From: Myxococcales bacterium
Lineage (GTDB): Bacteria; Myxococcota_A; Polyangia; Polyangiales; Polyangiaceae
DNA: 64,000 nt
NCBI GenBank assembly: GCA_004193285.1
Contig: SECP01000015.1
Coordinates: 62,001-126,000, forward strand
Direction of reading: 5' to 3'
In this document: positions 46,786 through 56,243 of the stretch, piece by piece
Layout of the letters: each line of letters opens with the position of its first letter
Position numbering within the stretch: position 1 is the stretch's first letter
Notes under the pieces: model-generated
The model's database searches: none
What the model saw: only the letters and a program-made list of their open reading frames with translations
Told to the model about the DNA's origin: nothing
Made by a program: the position numbers and the translations under genes

Positions 46786-48304
46786 GTCGGTTTTCCAGCT
46801 GCGTCCGGGGTTGCTGCTCATGGGGATACTCGGGTTGACGTCTGCCGGCTGCGCTGCGAGCGGCGCTGGTGATACGGAGCCCACCGGCTCTACCCGGGCG
46901 ACGCTGAGCTCACTCCAGCTCTCGGTGCTCGCCGGCAGCGTCGGGGAGGGCGGAAGTGTCGACGGCGCGGCGTCCTCCGCCCGCTTCGGCAATTTGTTCG
47001 GTGTGGCCGTATCGGCGAGCGGAGACGTGTTCGTGGTCGAGAGCCTCGCGGTTCGAAAAATCGGCGCTGGCGCGAGCGTAACGACCTTCAGCGCGCTGCC
47101 CACGTACGGCTCGGATCCGCCCGATAACCCCGATCCGCGCGGCCTCGCGCTGGACGCGTCGGGGGCGGTTTACGTATCCAACAACAACATTTACACCGTC
47201 GACAAGATCACCGGCAACGGCGCTATCACGCGAGTCGCGGGCACCCTTTTCAGCAACGGCTCCCCCGCCGACCTCAACCACAACGAAGGCGTCGCGGTGG
47301 ACGCGAGTGGCAACCTCTACATCGCGGACACGTGGAACGATCGCGTCGTCAAGGTTGCGCCGGGCGGCTCGCTGACCACGTTGGCCAGCGGCTTCTCACA
47401 GCCGCGCGGCGTGGCAGTGGACAGCGCCGGCAACGTGCTGGTGGCGGATACCGGCAACCACGCGATCCGCAGTATTGCGCCGGGCGGCACGGTGATCACG
47501 GTAGCTGGCTCGCCATCGCAAACGGCGAGTATGGACGGCCCCGTGAACACGGCCGGCTTCGCGTCGCCGAGCGCGCTCACGGCCGGGCTCGACGGCACGC
47601 TTTACGTGGTGGACGGCACCACCATCAGGACGATTTCACAGGGGACTGTCAGCACTCTGGTTGGCAGCGCCGGTCAATCCTCGCTCATCCTGGGAACGCT
47701 GCCGGCGAGCTTGGAGAATCCCTCCGGCGTCGCCATCACGCCGCACGGTGACCTCATCATCACCGAGACCACCCGCCACGTCGTGTTGAAGGTTGAAGGG
47801 GCGGGCCCGGACTGCAGCAGCGGCGCTTGCTCCGTGTATTCCGAGCCCAGCAAGGTACTGGCGGATTTTCCGGCGTGCAGCAACGGTGACTTGACGAGCA
47901 CCCTAGCGACCGCCTGCGGGGTCGGCGGTGGCGAGGTCCCGCTGAGCGCGGGCGGCTTCGATTCGGTGACTCCCCCGCAGCTCACGGTCGGAACCACGTA
48001 CGGCGTTCGCCTCGCCGCGAGCGCTGGTCAAAACGGCGGCACGGTCGCGTTCACGGCGCCGTCGACTGACGAGTACCTCGTCTACCTGGGCACCCCCAAC
48101 GTGCCGTTGAGTACGGATGGCGAGGCGCCCGCATGCTCACGCTACCTGTCGCAGAGCCGCGTCGCAGAAATTACGGGTGGGACGTGCGACAAGTTCCGCG
48201 GCGTCTACTCGCTGCCGCTGCTCCAGGCGGGCGCGCAGGTGCGCATTCGGCTCGGCGAGTTCACGCCCCAGAGCTGGGTACGTGTCCTGGTTCTCCCGCG
48301 CTAA
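46784..48304 (+). CDS. Secreted NHL-repeat beta-propeller lipoprotein with one copy of the unrecognised domain
   Basis: This 506-residue lipoprotein (LTSAGC) contains NHL repeats (about 50-345), e.g. EGVAVDASGNLYIADTWNDR and RGVAVDSAGNVLVADTGNHA, forming a beta propeller. A single C-terminal copy of the ~140-residue domain (about 363-506; LTVGTTYGVRL, YLVYLGTPNVPL, Cys pair, FTPQSWVRVLVLPR) ends exactly at the stop codon. NHL propellers bind proteins, RNA or glycans. The domain is in the same C-terminal position as in the nuclease and PPC proteins. Confidence 0.85.
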   Translation: MSVFQLRPGLLLMGILGLTSAGCAASGAGDTEPTGSTRATLSSLQLSVLAGSVGEGGSVDGAASSARFGNLFGVAVSASGDVFVVESLAVRKIGAGASVTTFSALPTYGSDPPDNPDPRGLALDASGAVYVSNNNIYTVDKITGNGAITRVAGTLFSNGSPADLNHNEGVAVDASGNLYIADTWNDRVVKVAPGGSLTTLASGFSQPRGVAVDSAGNVLVADTGNHAIRSIAPGGTVITVAGSPSQTASMDGPVNTAGFASPSALTAGLDGTLYVVDGTTIRTISQGTVSTLVGSAGQSSLILGTLPASLENPSGVAITPHGDLIITETTRHVVLKVEGAGPDCSSGACSVYSEPSKVLADFPACSNGDLTSTLATACGVGGGEVPLSAGGFDSVTPPQLTVGTTYGVRLAASAGQNGGTVAFTAPSTDEYLVYLGTPNVPLSTDGEAPACSRYLSQSRVAEITGGTCDKFRGVYSLPLLQAGAQVRIRLGEFTPQSWVRVLVLPR

Positions 48305-48314
48305 GACGCGTAGA

Positions 48315-48348
48315 AGCGCGCCTCTGGCACCCCCGCCGAAGGCGCGCT
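48315..48348. terminator. Hairpin between convergent genes (possible bidirectional terminator)
   Basis: AGCGCGCC (48315-48322) pairs with GGCGCGCT (48341-48348) around an 18-nt loop in the 53-bp gap between the convergent NHL and heparinase-like genes. No T run on either side. Confidence 0.4.
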
Positions 48349-48357
48349 GGCCTCCGC

Positions 48358-51300
48358 TCAATGAGCACGCATGCCGGTACCGGCGTTGTGCAGCCCCGCC
48401 GCTTCTGAGTCACTGAGCGCCCTTTTGAACACCACCAGCTCGTCCAGTGACGCGCGGAGCGGGTAGGCGACACCGCTCCCCGGCTTTTTGCCGATGGTCG
48501 GCGTGGCGTCATTCGGCAACGGGGAGAGAGCTCCCGAAAACTGACCCACGCTCTTGTGGCTCCCATCGCGATAAACACGAATTTGGTCGCTCGGCGCGCT
48601 CGCTTCGAACACGAGCACGTAGTGGTGCCACAGCGTATCTTCGGGCACGAAGGCGGGCGGAGACGAGAACGAGAGGGGCGTGCCGCCGCTGCCGCGCACC
48701 ACGAAGCGCAGCGTGTTGTTCCGGGTTGCGTCGTCCTGAAAGTAGACCTGAATCCCGGTGCCGGCGCCGGACCAGGTGGCGGTGCTGAGGATGGCCTGGG
48801 TCCCCCCGGTGGCGCCGAGGTTGCTGGAGCTCATGCGCATCCAGAACGAAAGAGAGAACCGTGCGTCCGGCTTGTGCATGAAAGCGAAGCTGCCCCCGCT
48901 GCCGAGCTCCGAGCCCCCCGCGACGTACTCGTAGGCATTACCGACGAGACCGGGGCGAGCGACGACGTTGTCCGTCGTTTCGCCGGGTACGGAGATATTG
49001 ACGGACAGTCCCTCCTTCAAGTCCTGAACGCTCCCTGGTTGGCCTTCGAAGGAATACGACGCGAAGGCGCCCCGCAGCGGATAGCCGATGACGACCGCCT
49101 CGTTCGGTGAGGCAAAGCTGCTGATCTGCAGCGACAAGGGCATTCCGTCATCGAGAGTGACGTCGAGGCCGTACCGCTCCGCTCCGCTTCGTTTCAGCTC
49201 TACGCGCGCCCTTTGCGCTGCCGCGCTGCCGAGAAGAAATGCGCTCGCCCAGGCCACTTCCGAGGTCGAGCGCCTGCGCTGAAGCATCCAAGCGGGAGCT
49301 TTGGTGTTTTCGGCGACCGAGTACCACCCTTGCCTCGGGTCTGCGCACGCGCTGCCGGCGCACGAGTCCCCCGTGCAGGTGCCGCAAGTGGCCCTGAACG
49401 CGGCGAAGACGCTGTCGCTCGCCTCGCCAAAGTGGCCAGAAAACAAGCTGGCTCCGCTGGCGTTGTGGAATGCATAGTGAGCGGTGCCGTCGGCCGCGCC
49501 TTGAGAGACGACGCTCTTGATGGATGGCGCGAGCTGCCAGTTCTGCTGAAAGGTACGTGGCTGCGAGCTCTGCAGCTGATCCAAGACGAGCAAGACGTCC
49601 CGCCCGAACAAGGCAACGGCTCGCCGGTGGACGACCCCCGCGTTGAGCGAGACCTCCGCCGACTGATAGAGCACGCGGTCGTAGCCCGTCGGGTCCGAGA
49701 CCGACGTGCCCAGGTGGCCTCGGCTCGGGGCATAGCCGTCGTTCAAGTCGGCGCAGGAAGGGAGCGCCGAGGCAGCGACGGTCGGATCGGCGCGCTTGCC
49801 GAGCGGCTCGAACGAGCACTGATTGAGGCCATCGACACTCACGGTGCTGTGGGCGGCGGTGCTTTCGAAGTAGTGCCGCTGGGGGCTCGTGTAGCTGAAC
49901 CAGCCAGAATCAGCGAGGAGCGGGAGCCCGTCGACCTCGGGAGTCGTCGGGTCCTGCGCATACAAGTGCAGCGCCAGCGCGTCCAAGTGAGAGTGAGCGT
50001 TGGCGGGGGCGCCCGCGTTGAACAGGACGTGCGTCTGAGCCGCGTAGCTGGGCGAAAAAGCCGAGCGCAGCGTGACGTAGCCGGCGACCGGAAAAACCTG
50101 CATCCTCTGCGACAGCGGAATCGGTAGCCCCTTCGCTCCCTGAGTGCGCGCAAACTGCAGCTGCTGAACCACCTCGCTCGGATCGCCGGCGACGTACGCG
50201 TCGAAGGAGGTCTCCCAAAAGCCGAGGTTGCTCATCGGGCTCGACCCGAGCATGGGCACCTCCAAAGACGGCATCGCGGTGTGCGCGGCCACGCGCGTCG
50301 CCGCCTGCACTCGCGCGGCCAAGCTCAAGCTCGGGTCGGGCACGATTCGATGGTCGAACGTGCTCCCGTTCTGGCAGATCGCGAAGTCGTACTGGTTTTG
50401 CGAACCCCCGACGCCGGAGAGCTGAACCTCGGGGTGCCGGCGCATCCAATCCTGGATCTCGACCAAGAAGGAGAGCTCGTAGGCGTGGTAAAACAGCGAT
50501 TGTTCCACCTGCGCGCCATCGGCGAGCAGCGTTTGCGAGATGACCGCGTTCAGTCGCTGCAGCGCGAGATCCTTCCAGGCCGCGGTGAGGCTCGCGGTAG
50601 GGGCCAGGGCGGGGGCCGACGTACCGTCCAGCTCGGTCGCCAGCTGCAGCAGAGCGGCGGCCTCGGTAATACCGTGGTTCGCCCCCGGCTCGAAGGATCC
50701 GCTCAGTGCAAGCGCATCCGCGTCCCGACGCATTGCCGCGAGCCAGCGCTCCGTTTGGTCCCCCGAGAGTAGGCCGCGGGCATGAAAGTAGCCGTTCAAC
50801 AGGCTGAGGGCTCGGAAGGCGGTCGCGTGGCGGTCCCACAGGGAGGACCTCAAGTCGTAGTACGAGAGGCCCGGATAGCCGGGCGCGGACACGCTCTTCT
50901 CGATCTTGCAGTTGTAGTTGTAGCCCGCGTCCCACAGCGCCAGCCCCGCGTCGAACGGCGCGTTGGGGCTCATCCAGCCCGCGGGCATGCTCGGCGCAGG
51001 GTCGCTCGGTAGGGCAAACGGGAGAGGCACTGCCGTCGTGAACGAGTCGAGCGCGGCGAGGTAGGCGGCTCGCATGTTGGCGCGAATGGTTGCGGGGCTC
51101 ATCGACAGACCTCGCGAAGACGCCATCGCGCTCAAGCGGGCGTCGGTCTCGTGTCGCCAGGCCGTCACCAGAAAGCGAATGGGCCGCAGCCCGAAGAGCG
51201 CGAAGCGATCGTACTTGTCGGCAATGCCGGAAGGATCCACGTACGCTTGCCAGTCCGGCACCCGGCACGGGCGGCTGGCGGCAGAGTCGGAGTCCTTGCA

Positions 51301-51645
51301 TCCGACGTTTTCGCCGCTCTCCAGCTGCAGCGGATACGCGACGGTCGAGAGCGAAGTTCTCGCTCTCTCGGTCCGCCAAACTCCCAACATTTGCTCGAAC
51401 GCGAGGCTCAGCGAATCTGGCTCTCGGTCCAAGAACGAGTAGAGGGCGTGCGATGCCTCGCAGCGGTGCTGCCCCGGTCCAGCCGCGTTCTCGACGCAGA
51501 CGAAATTGCCACTACAAGGCGCGGTTACGCTGCAGCTCGCGCTGCCGACCGCCGCCGTGATTGAGCCTGCAGCTCGCTCCTCCGGCGGCGCGCAGCTGGC
51601 AAGCACGAGCGCGGCCCACGCCACGAGTCCAGGATGGTGCCTCAT
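48358..51645 (-). CDS. Secreted heparinase II/III-like polysaccharide lyase lipoprotein with LamG-like C terminus
   Basis: This 1095-residue lipoprotein (LVLASC) has an EGF-like Cys stretch (TAPCSGNFVCVENAAGPGQH), an alpha/alpha toroid (about 70-480) with EPGANHGITEAAALLQLA near 320, and a beta domain with NAHSHLDALALHLYAQ near 550. These match the heparinase II/III-type layout in which Asn/His and His/Tyr act on uronic-acid polysaccharides. A LamG-like module (about 865-1090; RFSLSFWMRMSSSN, DELVVFKRALS) probably binds glycans. It lies 9 bp downstream of the glmU-like gene on the same strand. The substrate is unknown. Confidence 0.8.
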   Translation of the reverse strand: MRHHPGLVAWAALVLASCAPPEERAAGSITAAVGSASCSVTAPCSGNFVCVENAAGPGQHRCEASHALYSFLDREPDSLSLAFEQMLGVWRTERARTSLSTVAYPLQLESGENVGCKDSDSAASRPCRVPDWQAYVDPSGIADKYDRFALFGLRPIRFLVTAWRHETDARLSAMASSRGLSMSPATIRANMRAAYLAALDSFTTAVPLPFALPSDPAPSMPAGWMSPNAPFDAGLALWDAGYNYNCKIEKSVSAPGYPGLSYYDLRSSLWDRHATAFRALSLLNGYFHARGLLSGDQTERWLAAMRRDADALALSGSFEPGANHGITEAAALLQLATELDGTSAPALAPTASLTAAWKDLALQRLNAVISQTLLADGAQVEQSLFYHAYELSFLVEIQDWMRRHPEVQLSGVGGSQNQYDFAICQNGSTFDHRIVPDPSLSLAARVQAATRVAAHTAMPSLEVPMLGSSPMSNLGFWETSFDAYVAGDPSEVVQQLQFARTQGAKGLPIPLSQRMQVFPVAGYVTLRSAFSPSYAAQTHVLFNAGAPANAHSHLDALALHLYAQDPTTPEVDGLPLLADSGWFSYTSPQRHYFESTAAHSTVSVDGLNQCSFEPLGKRADPTVAASALPSCADLNDGYAPSRGHLGTSVSDPTGYDRVLYQSAEVSLNAGVVHRRAVALFGRDVLLVLDQLQSSQPRTFQQNWQLAPSIKSVVSQGAADGTAHYAFHNASGASLFSGHFGEASDSVFAAFRATCGTCTGDSCAGSACADPRQGWYSVAENTKAPAWMLQRRRSTSEVAWASAFLLGSAAAQRARVELKRSGAERYGLDVTLDDGMPLSLQISSFASPNEAVVIGYPLRGAFASYSFEGQPGSVQDLKEGLSVNISVPGETTDNVVARPGLVGNAYEYVAGGSELGSGGSFAFMHKPDARFSLSFWMRMSSSNLGATGGTQAILSTATWSGAGTGIQVYFQDDATRNNTLRFVVRGSGGTPLSFSSPPAFVPEDTLWHHYVLVFEASAPSDQIRVYRDGSHKSVGQFSGALSPLPNDATPTIGKKPGSGVAYPLRASLDELVVFKRALSDSEAAGLHNAGTGMRAH

Positions 51646-51653
51646 CGACGGGG

Positions 51654-52709
51654 TCAGAGTCGTTTCACTTCGCCGCTCGGCGCGTCGGCTTCGATCAGCG
51701 AATCGGGACCCAGGTGACTGAACGGACCCAGCTGAGCACGGTCACCGACCTCGCTGGAGGTCACGACCGTGTACGGCTCGAGCAAGACGCCCTCCGCCAC
51801 CACCGCGTCCGTCAAGACGCAGCCCACGTCCACGCGGGTGCCGGCGCCCACCCGCGTGAGCCCTCGCAAGCTGGCGCCATCCTCGATGATCGCGTCGGGG
51901 GCGATCTCGACGCCGTCGTCGATTCGTGGGTTGCCCCGTACCGTCACGCCACGCTCAGCGTGACGCAAACGGATGCGCTCGAGCATCAACTCCTCGGCCT
52001 CCCGTAGCTGCGCGCGATCGTTCACCCCGAGGAGTGCTTCGCGGTGCCCGGGCACGCCCGTGACGATGCTCGACCGAGCGATGATTGCGACGATGTCCGT
52101 CAGGTAGTACTCGCCCTGGGCGTTGTTGGGGAGAACGTCGGCGAGCGCGCTCGCGATCACGTCAGTGCGGCCCGCGTACATGCCCGCGTTGACTTCGCGG
52201 ATGGCTCGCTCCCGATCGTCTCGCAAGTCACGTTGCTCGCGAACCTCGCGCACCCCACCTTCACCGTCGCGGAGCACGCGGCCGTAGCCGTGCGGAAGAT
52301 CCAGGAAGCAGGTCATGAGGCTCAGGTCGGTCGCGCCAGGCCGATCCAGCGCCGCTACTAGCTGCGCGAGCTCCTCCGAGCGCACGAGAGGCGTGTCTCC
52401 GCACAAAATAAGGACTCTTGCCGAGTGGACGTGCGCCATGCCGATGCGCGCCGCGTCGCCGGTGCCCCGAGGTGGGTCTTGCACCGCGGTGATGACTCGG
52501 CTGCCAAATTCCTTGGTCAAAAAATCCGACAGCTCACTTCGCCCGCTCGTGACGACGACCGCCTGTTCCACACCCGCGTCGAACGCAGCCCGCAAGGAGT
52601 AGGCGAGCAAAGGCCTCCCTGCGACCGGATGCATGACCTTGGGAAGCGCACTTTTCATGCGCGTACCAAACCCTGCGGCTAGAACGACGGCGGTGAGGCT
52701 TGCGGGCAT
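51654..52709 (-). CDS. glmU: GlmU-like UDP-GlcNAc pyrophosphorylase lacking the acetyltransferase half
   Basis: The nucleotidyltransferase domain is intact: LAAGFGTRMKSALPKVMHPV (10-29), CGDTPLV and GEYYLTDIV. A left-handed beta helix begins (about 255) with RGNPRIDDGVEIAPDAIIED. The protein ends at residue 351, whereas GlmU is usually about 450-460. The acetyltransferase active site (E. coli Arg333, Lys351, His363, Tyr366) would lie in the missing part. It should still convert GlcNAc-1-P and UTP to UDP-GlcNAc, but the acetylation step must come from elsewhere. glmM and glmS are within 6 kb. Confidence 0.88.
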   Translation of the reverse strand: MPASLTAVVLAAGFGTRMKSALPKVMHPVAGRPLLAYSLRAAFDAGVEQAVVVTSGRSELSDFLTKEFGSRVITAVQDPPRGTGDAARIGMAHVHSARVLILCGDTPLVRSEELAQLVAALDRPGATDLSLMTCFLDLPHGYGRVLRDGEGGVREVREQRDLRDDRERAIREVNAGMYAGRTDVIASALADVLPNNAQGEYYLTDIVAIIARSSIVTGVPGHREALLGVNDRAQLREAEELMLERIRLRHAERGVTVRGNPRIDDGVEIAPDAIIEDGASLRGLTRVGAGTRVDVGCVLTDAVVAEGVLLEPYTVVTSSEVGDRAQLGPFSHLGPDSLIEADAPSGEVKRL

Positions 52710-52890
52710 GAGTCGAGCTCGATCGAAGGTGGCGATGCTTAGTAGAGCTAGCCCGTGAAGCGTCAGCGCCGATCCGGCAACAAGTCCGCGTCACCCTCGA
52801 TGGTGTCGGTTGTCCGCACACTTCGCGTACGTACCTTGCGAGCTCTTCACTCGGCTTTCGTGTCAACTAGGGTTTGCTATACTCGCGGCC

Positions 52891-54495
52891 GTGCGCGCGT
52901 TGGGTTTCACGCTGGCTATCGTTTGCCTAGAGCTGGGGTGCGCGCCAAGCGGGGGCGACGCCGGCCAAGCGGAAGGCCCGCACGGGTCTGCGGGCAAAGG
53001 TGGGAACAGCAGCGACGGCATCGCAGGCGCGGCCGGGGCGCAGGGAGGTAGCTTCCCTGAAGCGGGGCGCGGTGGTGGTGGGCCGGCGGAGGGCGGCACG
53101 AGCAACGCCGGTGCCGCAGGGATGGGCGGGGTCCTGAGCCGTGCCGATGATGATCCGTTGCCCGCCTGCTTGGCGCGAGTTTCCGTGACCAGCAGCGCCC
53201 AGCTCGAAGACGCGCTCAGCACCGCACGGCCGGGGGATTGCCTGGAGCTTGGCGACGGGGGCTTCGACTTCCCGTTCATCTCGGCCAAGGGTGACGCGGG
53301 CGCTCCCATCGTCATCACCGCTAAAAATCGGGGCAAGGCAAGAGCCGCAAACGGTGTCGTCTTCTCGAAGGCGTCCTACGTCGCCGTTGAAGGGCTTGCC
53401 TGGACGAATGGCGCCGGCGTGAAAGTGGCCGATTCGGATCACGTTCGCATCACTCGCGGCCACTTCGCGCTCAGGGCAGATTCGGCCGAGCAAGATTGGA
53501 TCGCCGTCACCGGCACCAGCAGCTACACGCGTATCGACCACAACGAGCTTGGCCCGAAGCGTGTGGTGGGGAACCTGATCATGCTGAGCGGGCTGGACGC
53601 TCAAGTCGTTCAGCATACTCGCATCGACCATAACTATTTTCACGACGTGGAGTACACAGAGGGCAACGGGTGGGAGTCCATTCGCGCCGGGCTGAGTCAC
53701 TTGGCGCTCTCGAGCGGTCATACTTCGATCGAGCACAACTTGTTCGAGCGGTGCGGGGGAGATCCGGAGACCATCTCCATCAAGTCCTCCGACAACGTCG
53801 TGCGTTACAATACGATTCTCGACTCGAAGGGCGAGCTGGTATTGCGTCATGGGAACCGTAACGACGTTTACGGCAACTACTTCCTCGGCTCGGATCTGGA
53901 GGGCGCCGGCGGCATCCGCGTTTGCGGCCGAGCGCATCGGATCTTCAGCAACTACGTTCAAGGCGTCTCCACCCCCGCGATTCTCCTCGAGGCGGGGGAT
54001 AGCGACGCGGAGAACGAGGCTGGTACCGCTCATTACCGCGTGCACGGCGCGACCGTCGCCTTCAACACCGTGGTCAATGGGCGAGGAATTCAGGTTGGCG
54101 GCGGAGGCCACGATTGGGCTCCCGTGGACTCCGTCGTTGCGAACAACGTCGTCCAGGCGCGCACGGGCGAGCTCATCGCGCTGGTCGGCATGCCCGTCAA
54201 CACGGCCGTTATCGGCAACATCGTTCACCCGCTCGAGAGCGCCTCACCGGGTATGGCGGCGGACGCGGCGAGCATCGCCGTGCTCGACCCCCAGCTCGTG
54301 CGCAATGGCGCTATCTTCACGCTGGCACCTACCAGCCCCGCCATCGACCGTGCGACGGGCGGCTTCGACTACGTGACGGCGGACGTTTTCGGACGGTCGC
54401 GGCAGCGCCCCGACGTCGGGGCGGAAGAGTACTCGCTGACGCAAGGACCCTTTCCGCCTCTTTTGCGGGCGGACGTGGGCCCTGAGAGCCCTTAG
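52891..54495 (+). CDS. PL6-family (chondroitinase B/alginate lyase-like) secreted lipoprotein
   Basis: From GTG 52891 the 534-residue lipoprotein (VCLELGC) has a Gly-rich linker (about 25-95), then a right-handed beta helix. PL6 signatures are present: KASYVAVEGLAW, RIDHNYFHDVEY, ISIKSSDNVVRYNTILDSKG and RHGNRNDVYGNYFLGSD. The catalytic Lys and Arg (Lys298 and Arg319) keep the 21-residue spacing of Flavobacterium chondroitinase B (Lys250, Arg271). It cleaves uronate-containing glycans such as alginate or dermatan by beta elimination; the exact substrate is inference. It is divergent from glmU. Confidence 0.87.
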   Translation: MRALGFTLAIVCLELGCAPSGGDAGQAEGPHGSAGKGGNSSDGIAGAAGAQGGSFPEAGRGGGGPAEGGTSNAGAAGMGGVLSRADDDPLPACLARVSVTSSAQLEDALSTARPGDCLELGDGGFDFPFISAKGDAGAPIVITAKNRGKARAANGVVFSKASYVAVEGLAWTNGAGVKVADSDHVRITRGHFALRADSAEQDWIAVTGTSSYTRIDHNELGPKRVVGNLIMLSGLDAQVVQHTRIDHNYFHDVEYTEGNGWESIRAGLSHLALSSGHTSIEHNLFERCGGDPETISIKSSDNVVRYNTILDSKGELVLRHGNRNDVYGNYFLGSDLEGAGGIRVCGRAHRIFSNYVQGVSTPAILLEAGDSDAENEAGTAHYRVHGATVAFNTVVNGRGIQVGGGGHDWAPVDSVVANNVVQARTGELIALVGMPVNTAVIGNIVHPLESASPGMAADAASIAVLDPQLVRNGAIFTLAPTSPAIDRATGGFDYVTADVFGRSRQRPDVGAEEYSLTQGPFPPLLRADVGPESP

Positions 54496-54572
54496 CGCTC
54501 GTCCAGTAGATTGTCGCACGAGGGCCGCGCGGCCGTCACCCGCGCCGCACGCGACGCGGCTACTCACCGCGC

Positions 54573-55946
54573 ATGAGCAAGCGACAATTGTTCGGGACGG
54601 ATGGTATTCGTGGGCGGGCCAACGCCGCTCCGATCACTCCAGAGCTGGCCCTGCGCCTCGGCCGCGCGATCACGCTCGTCGCCAAGCGTGGCAAGACGCG
54701 CGCGCCTCGGATCGTGATCGGCAAAGATACTCGGCTCAGCGGCTACATGCTCGAGACGGCGCTGGCGGCGGGGATCTGCGCCATGGGCGGCCGGGTCATG
54801 ATCTCCGGCCCGATCCCGACTCCGGCCATTGCCAACCTCACCCAGAGCATGCGAGCAGACGCGGGGGTCGTGATCAGCGCCAGCCACAACCCGTTCGCGG
54901 ACAATGGCATCAAGATCTTCGGTCCCGACGGCTTCAAGTTGCCAGACGCGGAAGAGGCTCAAATAGAGGCCTTGCTCGGCGACGCGCGGCTGGACACCCT
55001 CGGAAAGACGGGCGCAAACATCGGCCGCGCCGAGCGCCTGGAGCATTCTCAAGGGCGCTACATCGTGTACGCCAAGAGCACCTTCCCGAAGCAGCTGTCG
55101 CTCGACGGGGTGAAGGTCGTCGTAGACGCGGCGCACGGCGCCGCTTATCGCGTCGCCCCCGCGGTTTTCGCCGAGCTCGGCGCGGACGTGATTCAGCTCG
55201 GCTGCCGTCCCAACGGGGTCAACATCAACCGTAACCAGGGGGCGCTCCACCCGGAGCATGTCGCGCGGGAAGTGAAGCGGCATGGCGCGGCGCTCGGGGT
55301 CGCGCTGGATGGCGACGCGGACCGCGCGATCTTCGTCGACGAAAAGGGCCAAGTCGTGGATGGTGACGCCATCATGGCCCTTTGCGCCACGCGCCTGCTC
55401 GCGCAACGGCGACTGGCGAAGGGGACGCTCGTCACCACGATCATGAGCAACATGGGGCTGGACCGTGCGCTGGAGGCGGCGGGCGGCAAAACGACGAGGA
55501 CGGGGGTAGGGGACCGCTACGTGGTGGAGGAGATGCGACGCAGCGGCTACAACTTCGGGGGCGAGCAGTCGGGCCACCTCATCTTTCTGGACCACGCCAC
55601 GACCGGTGACGGCACCGTCGCGGCCCTTCAAGTTCTCGCGATCATGCTTCAGGAGTCTCGCCCCTTGAGCGAGCTAGCTTGCATCATGGAGCCGGTGCCG
55701 CAGGTGCTGGAGAGCTTGAAGCTGCCCGAGCGGCGGCCGCTCGACCAGATGCTCGCGCTGCGGAGGCACATCGATCTAGCTGAAAAGAAGCTGGGGAAGA
55801 GCGGCCGAGTCGTGGTTCGCTGGAGCGGCACCGAGGCGAAGCTCCGCCTCATGCTCGAAGGTCCAGACCCTTCGCTGCTCCGACTGATGGTGGCAGAGAT
55901 GAGCGACGCGGCTCGGCAGGATCTCAGCCAGACGTCCGTGAGCTAG
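54573..55946 (+). CDS. glmM: Phosphoglucosamine mutase
   Basis: GlmM interconverts GlcN-6-P and GlcN-1-P. The 457 residues carry the N-terminal FGTDGIRGRANA, the phosphoserine loop VISASHNPFADNGIK (active Ser104), the metal loop DGDADRA and the C-terminal RWSGTEAKLRLMLEGP phosphate-binding motif. It starts 78 bp after the PL6-like gene. With glmS and the glmU-like gene it gives most of the UDP-GlcNAc route needed for wall and lipopolysaccharide. Confidence 0.97.
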   Translation: MSKRQLFGTDGIRGRANAAPITPELALRLGRAITLVAKRGKTRAPRIVIGKDTRLSGYMLETALAAGICAMGGRVMISGPIPTPAIANLTQSMRADAGVVISASHNPFADNGIKIFGPDGFKLPDAEEAQIEALLGDARLDTLGKTGANIGRAERLEHSQGRYIVYAKSTFPKQLSLDGVKVVVDAAHGAAYRVAPAVFAELGADVIQLGCRPNGVNINRNQGALHPEHVAREVKRHGAALGVALDGDADRAIFVDEKGQVVDGDAIMALCATRLLAQRRLAKGTLVTTIMSNMGLDRALEAAGGKTTRTGVGDRYVVEEMRRSGYNFGGEQSGHLIFLDHATTGDGTVAALQVLAIMLQESRPLSELACIMEPVPQVLESLKLPERRPLDQMLALRRHIDLAEKKLGKSGRVVVRWSGTEAKLRLMLEGPDPSLLRLMVAEMSDAARQDLSQTSVS

Positions 55947-56010
55947 CTCGGAGGCAGTCGACCGGCGCCCGGGCCTCATGTGAGGCAGGCGCCGGTGCGC
56001 GACGTCGCGC

Positions 56011-56199
56011 TCAGAACCAGCCGAGGTCCGAGTCGTCCGAGAACGTGTCGGCCTCGAACTGATGGTACGAGCGGCTGAACCACAGCTTGGCAGAAGGGTC
56101 GGCCGGGTCGCGCGGCCAGACGGCGGCGCTCGGTTCTCCGCTCACGGCGGCGGCGCTCGAGGTCGGTTGCTCCACGTCGTCCAAAGGCTCTGGCATCAT
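56011..56199 (-). CDS. Possible small acidic hypothetical protein
   Basis: A 62-codon frame (MMPEPLDDVEQPTSS... ending SYHQFEADTFSDDSDLGWF) has an acidic, aromatic-rich C terminus that looks like a real short protein rather than random sequence. It lies 44 bp downstream of glmS on the same strand. Overlapping frames on either strand are Arg-rich shadows. No family is recognised. The remaining 55947-56243 gap has nothing else recognised. Confidence 0.35.
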   Translation of the reverse strand: MMPEPLDDVEQPTSSAAAVSGEPSAAVWPRDPADPSAKLWFSRSYHQFEADTFSDDSDLGWF

Positions 56200-56243
56200 G
56201 GTTCATTCCGTTCGCAGGGCAGGCATTCTGTGTCGCGGCAGGC

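Noticed and set aside
38838..48304. MYXO-CTERM or T9SS sorting tail on the family proteins
   Set aside because: The proteins end directly after the unrecognised domain or LamG-like module, without a terminal Cys-hydrophobic-Arg tail or a T9SS-type C-terminal domain.
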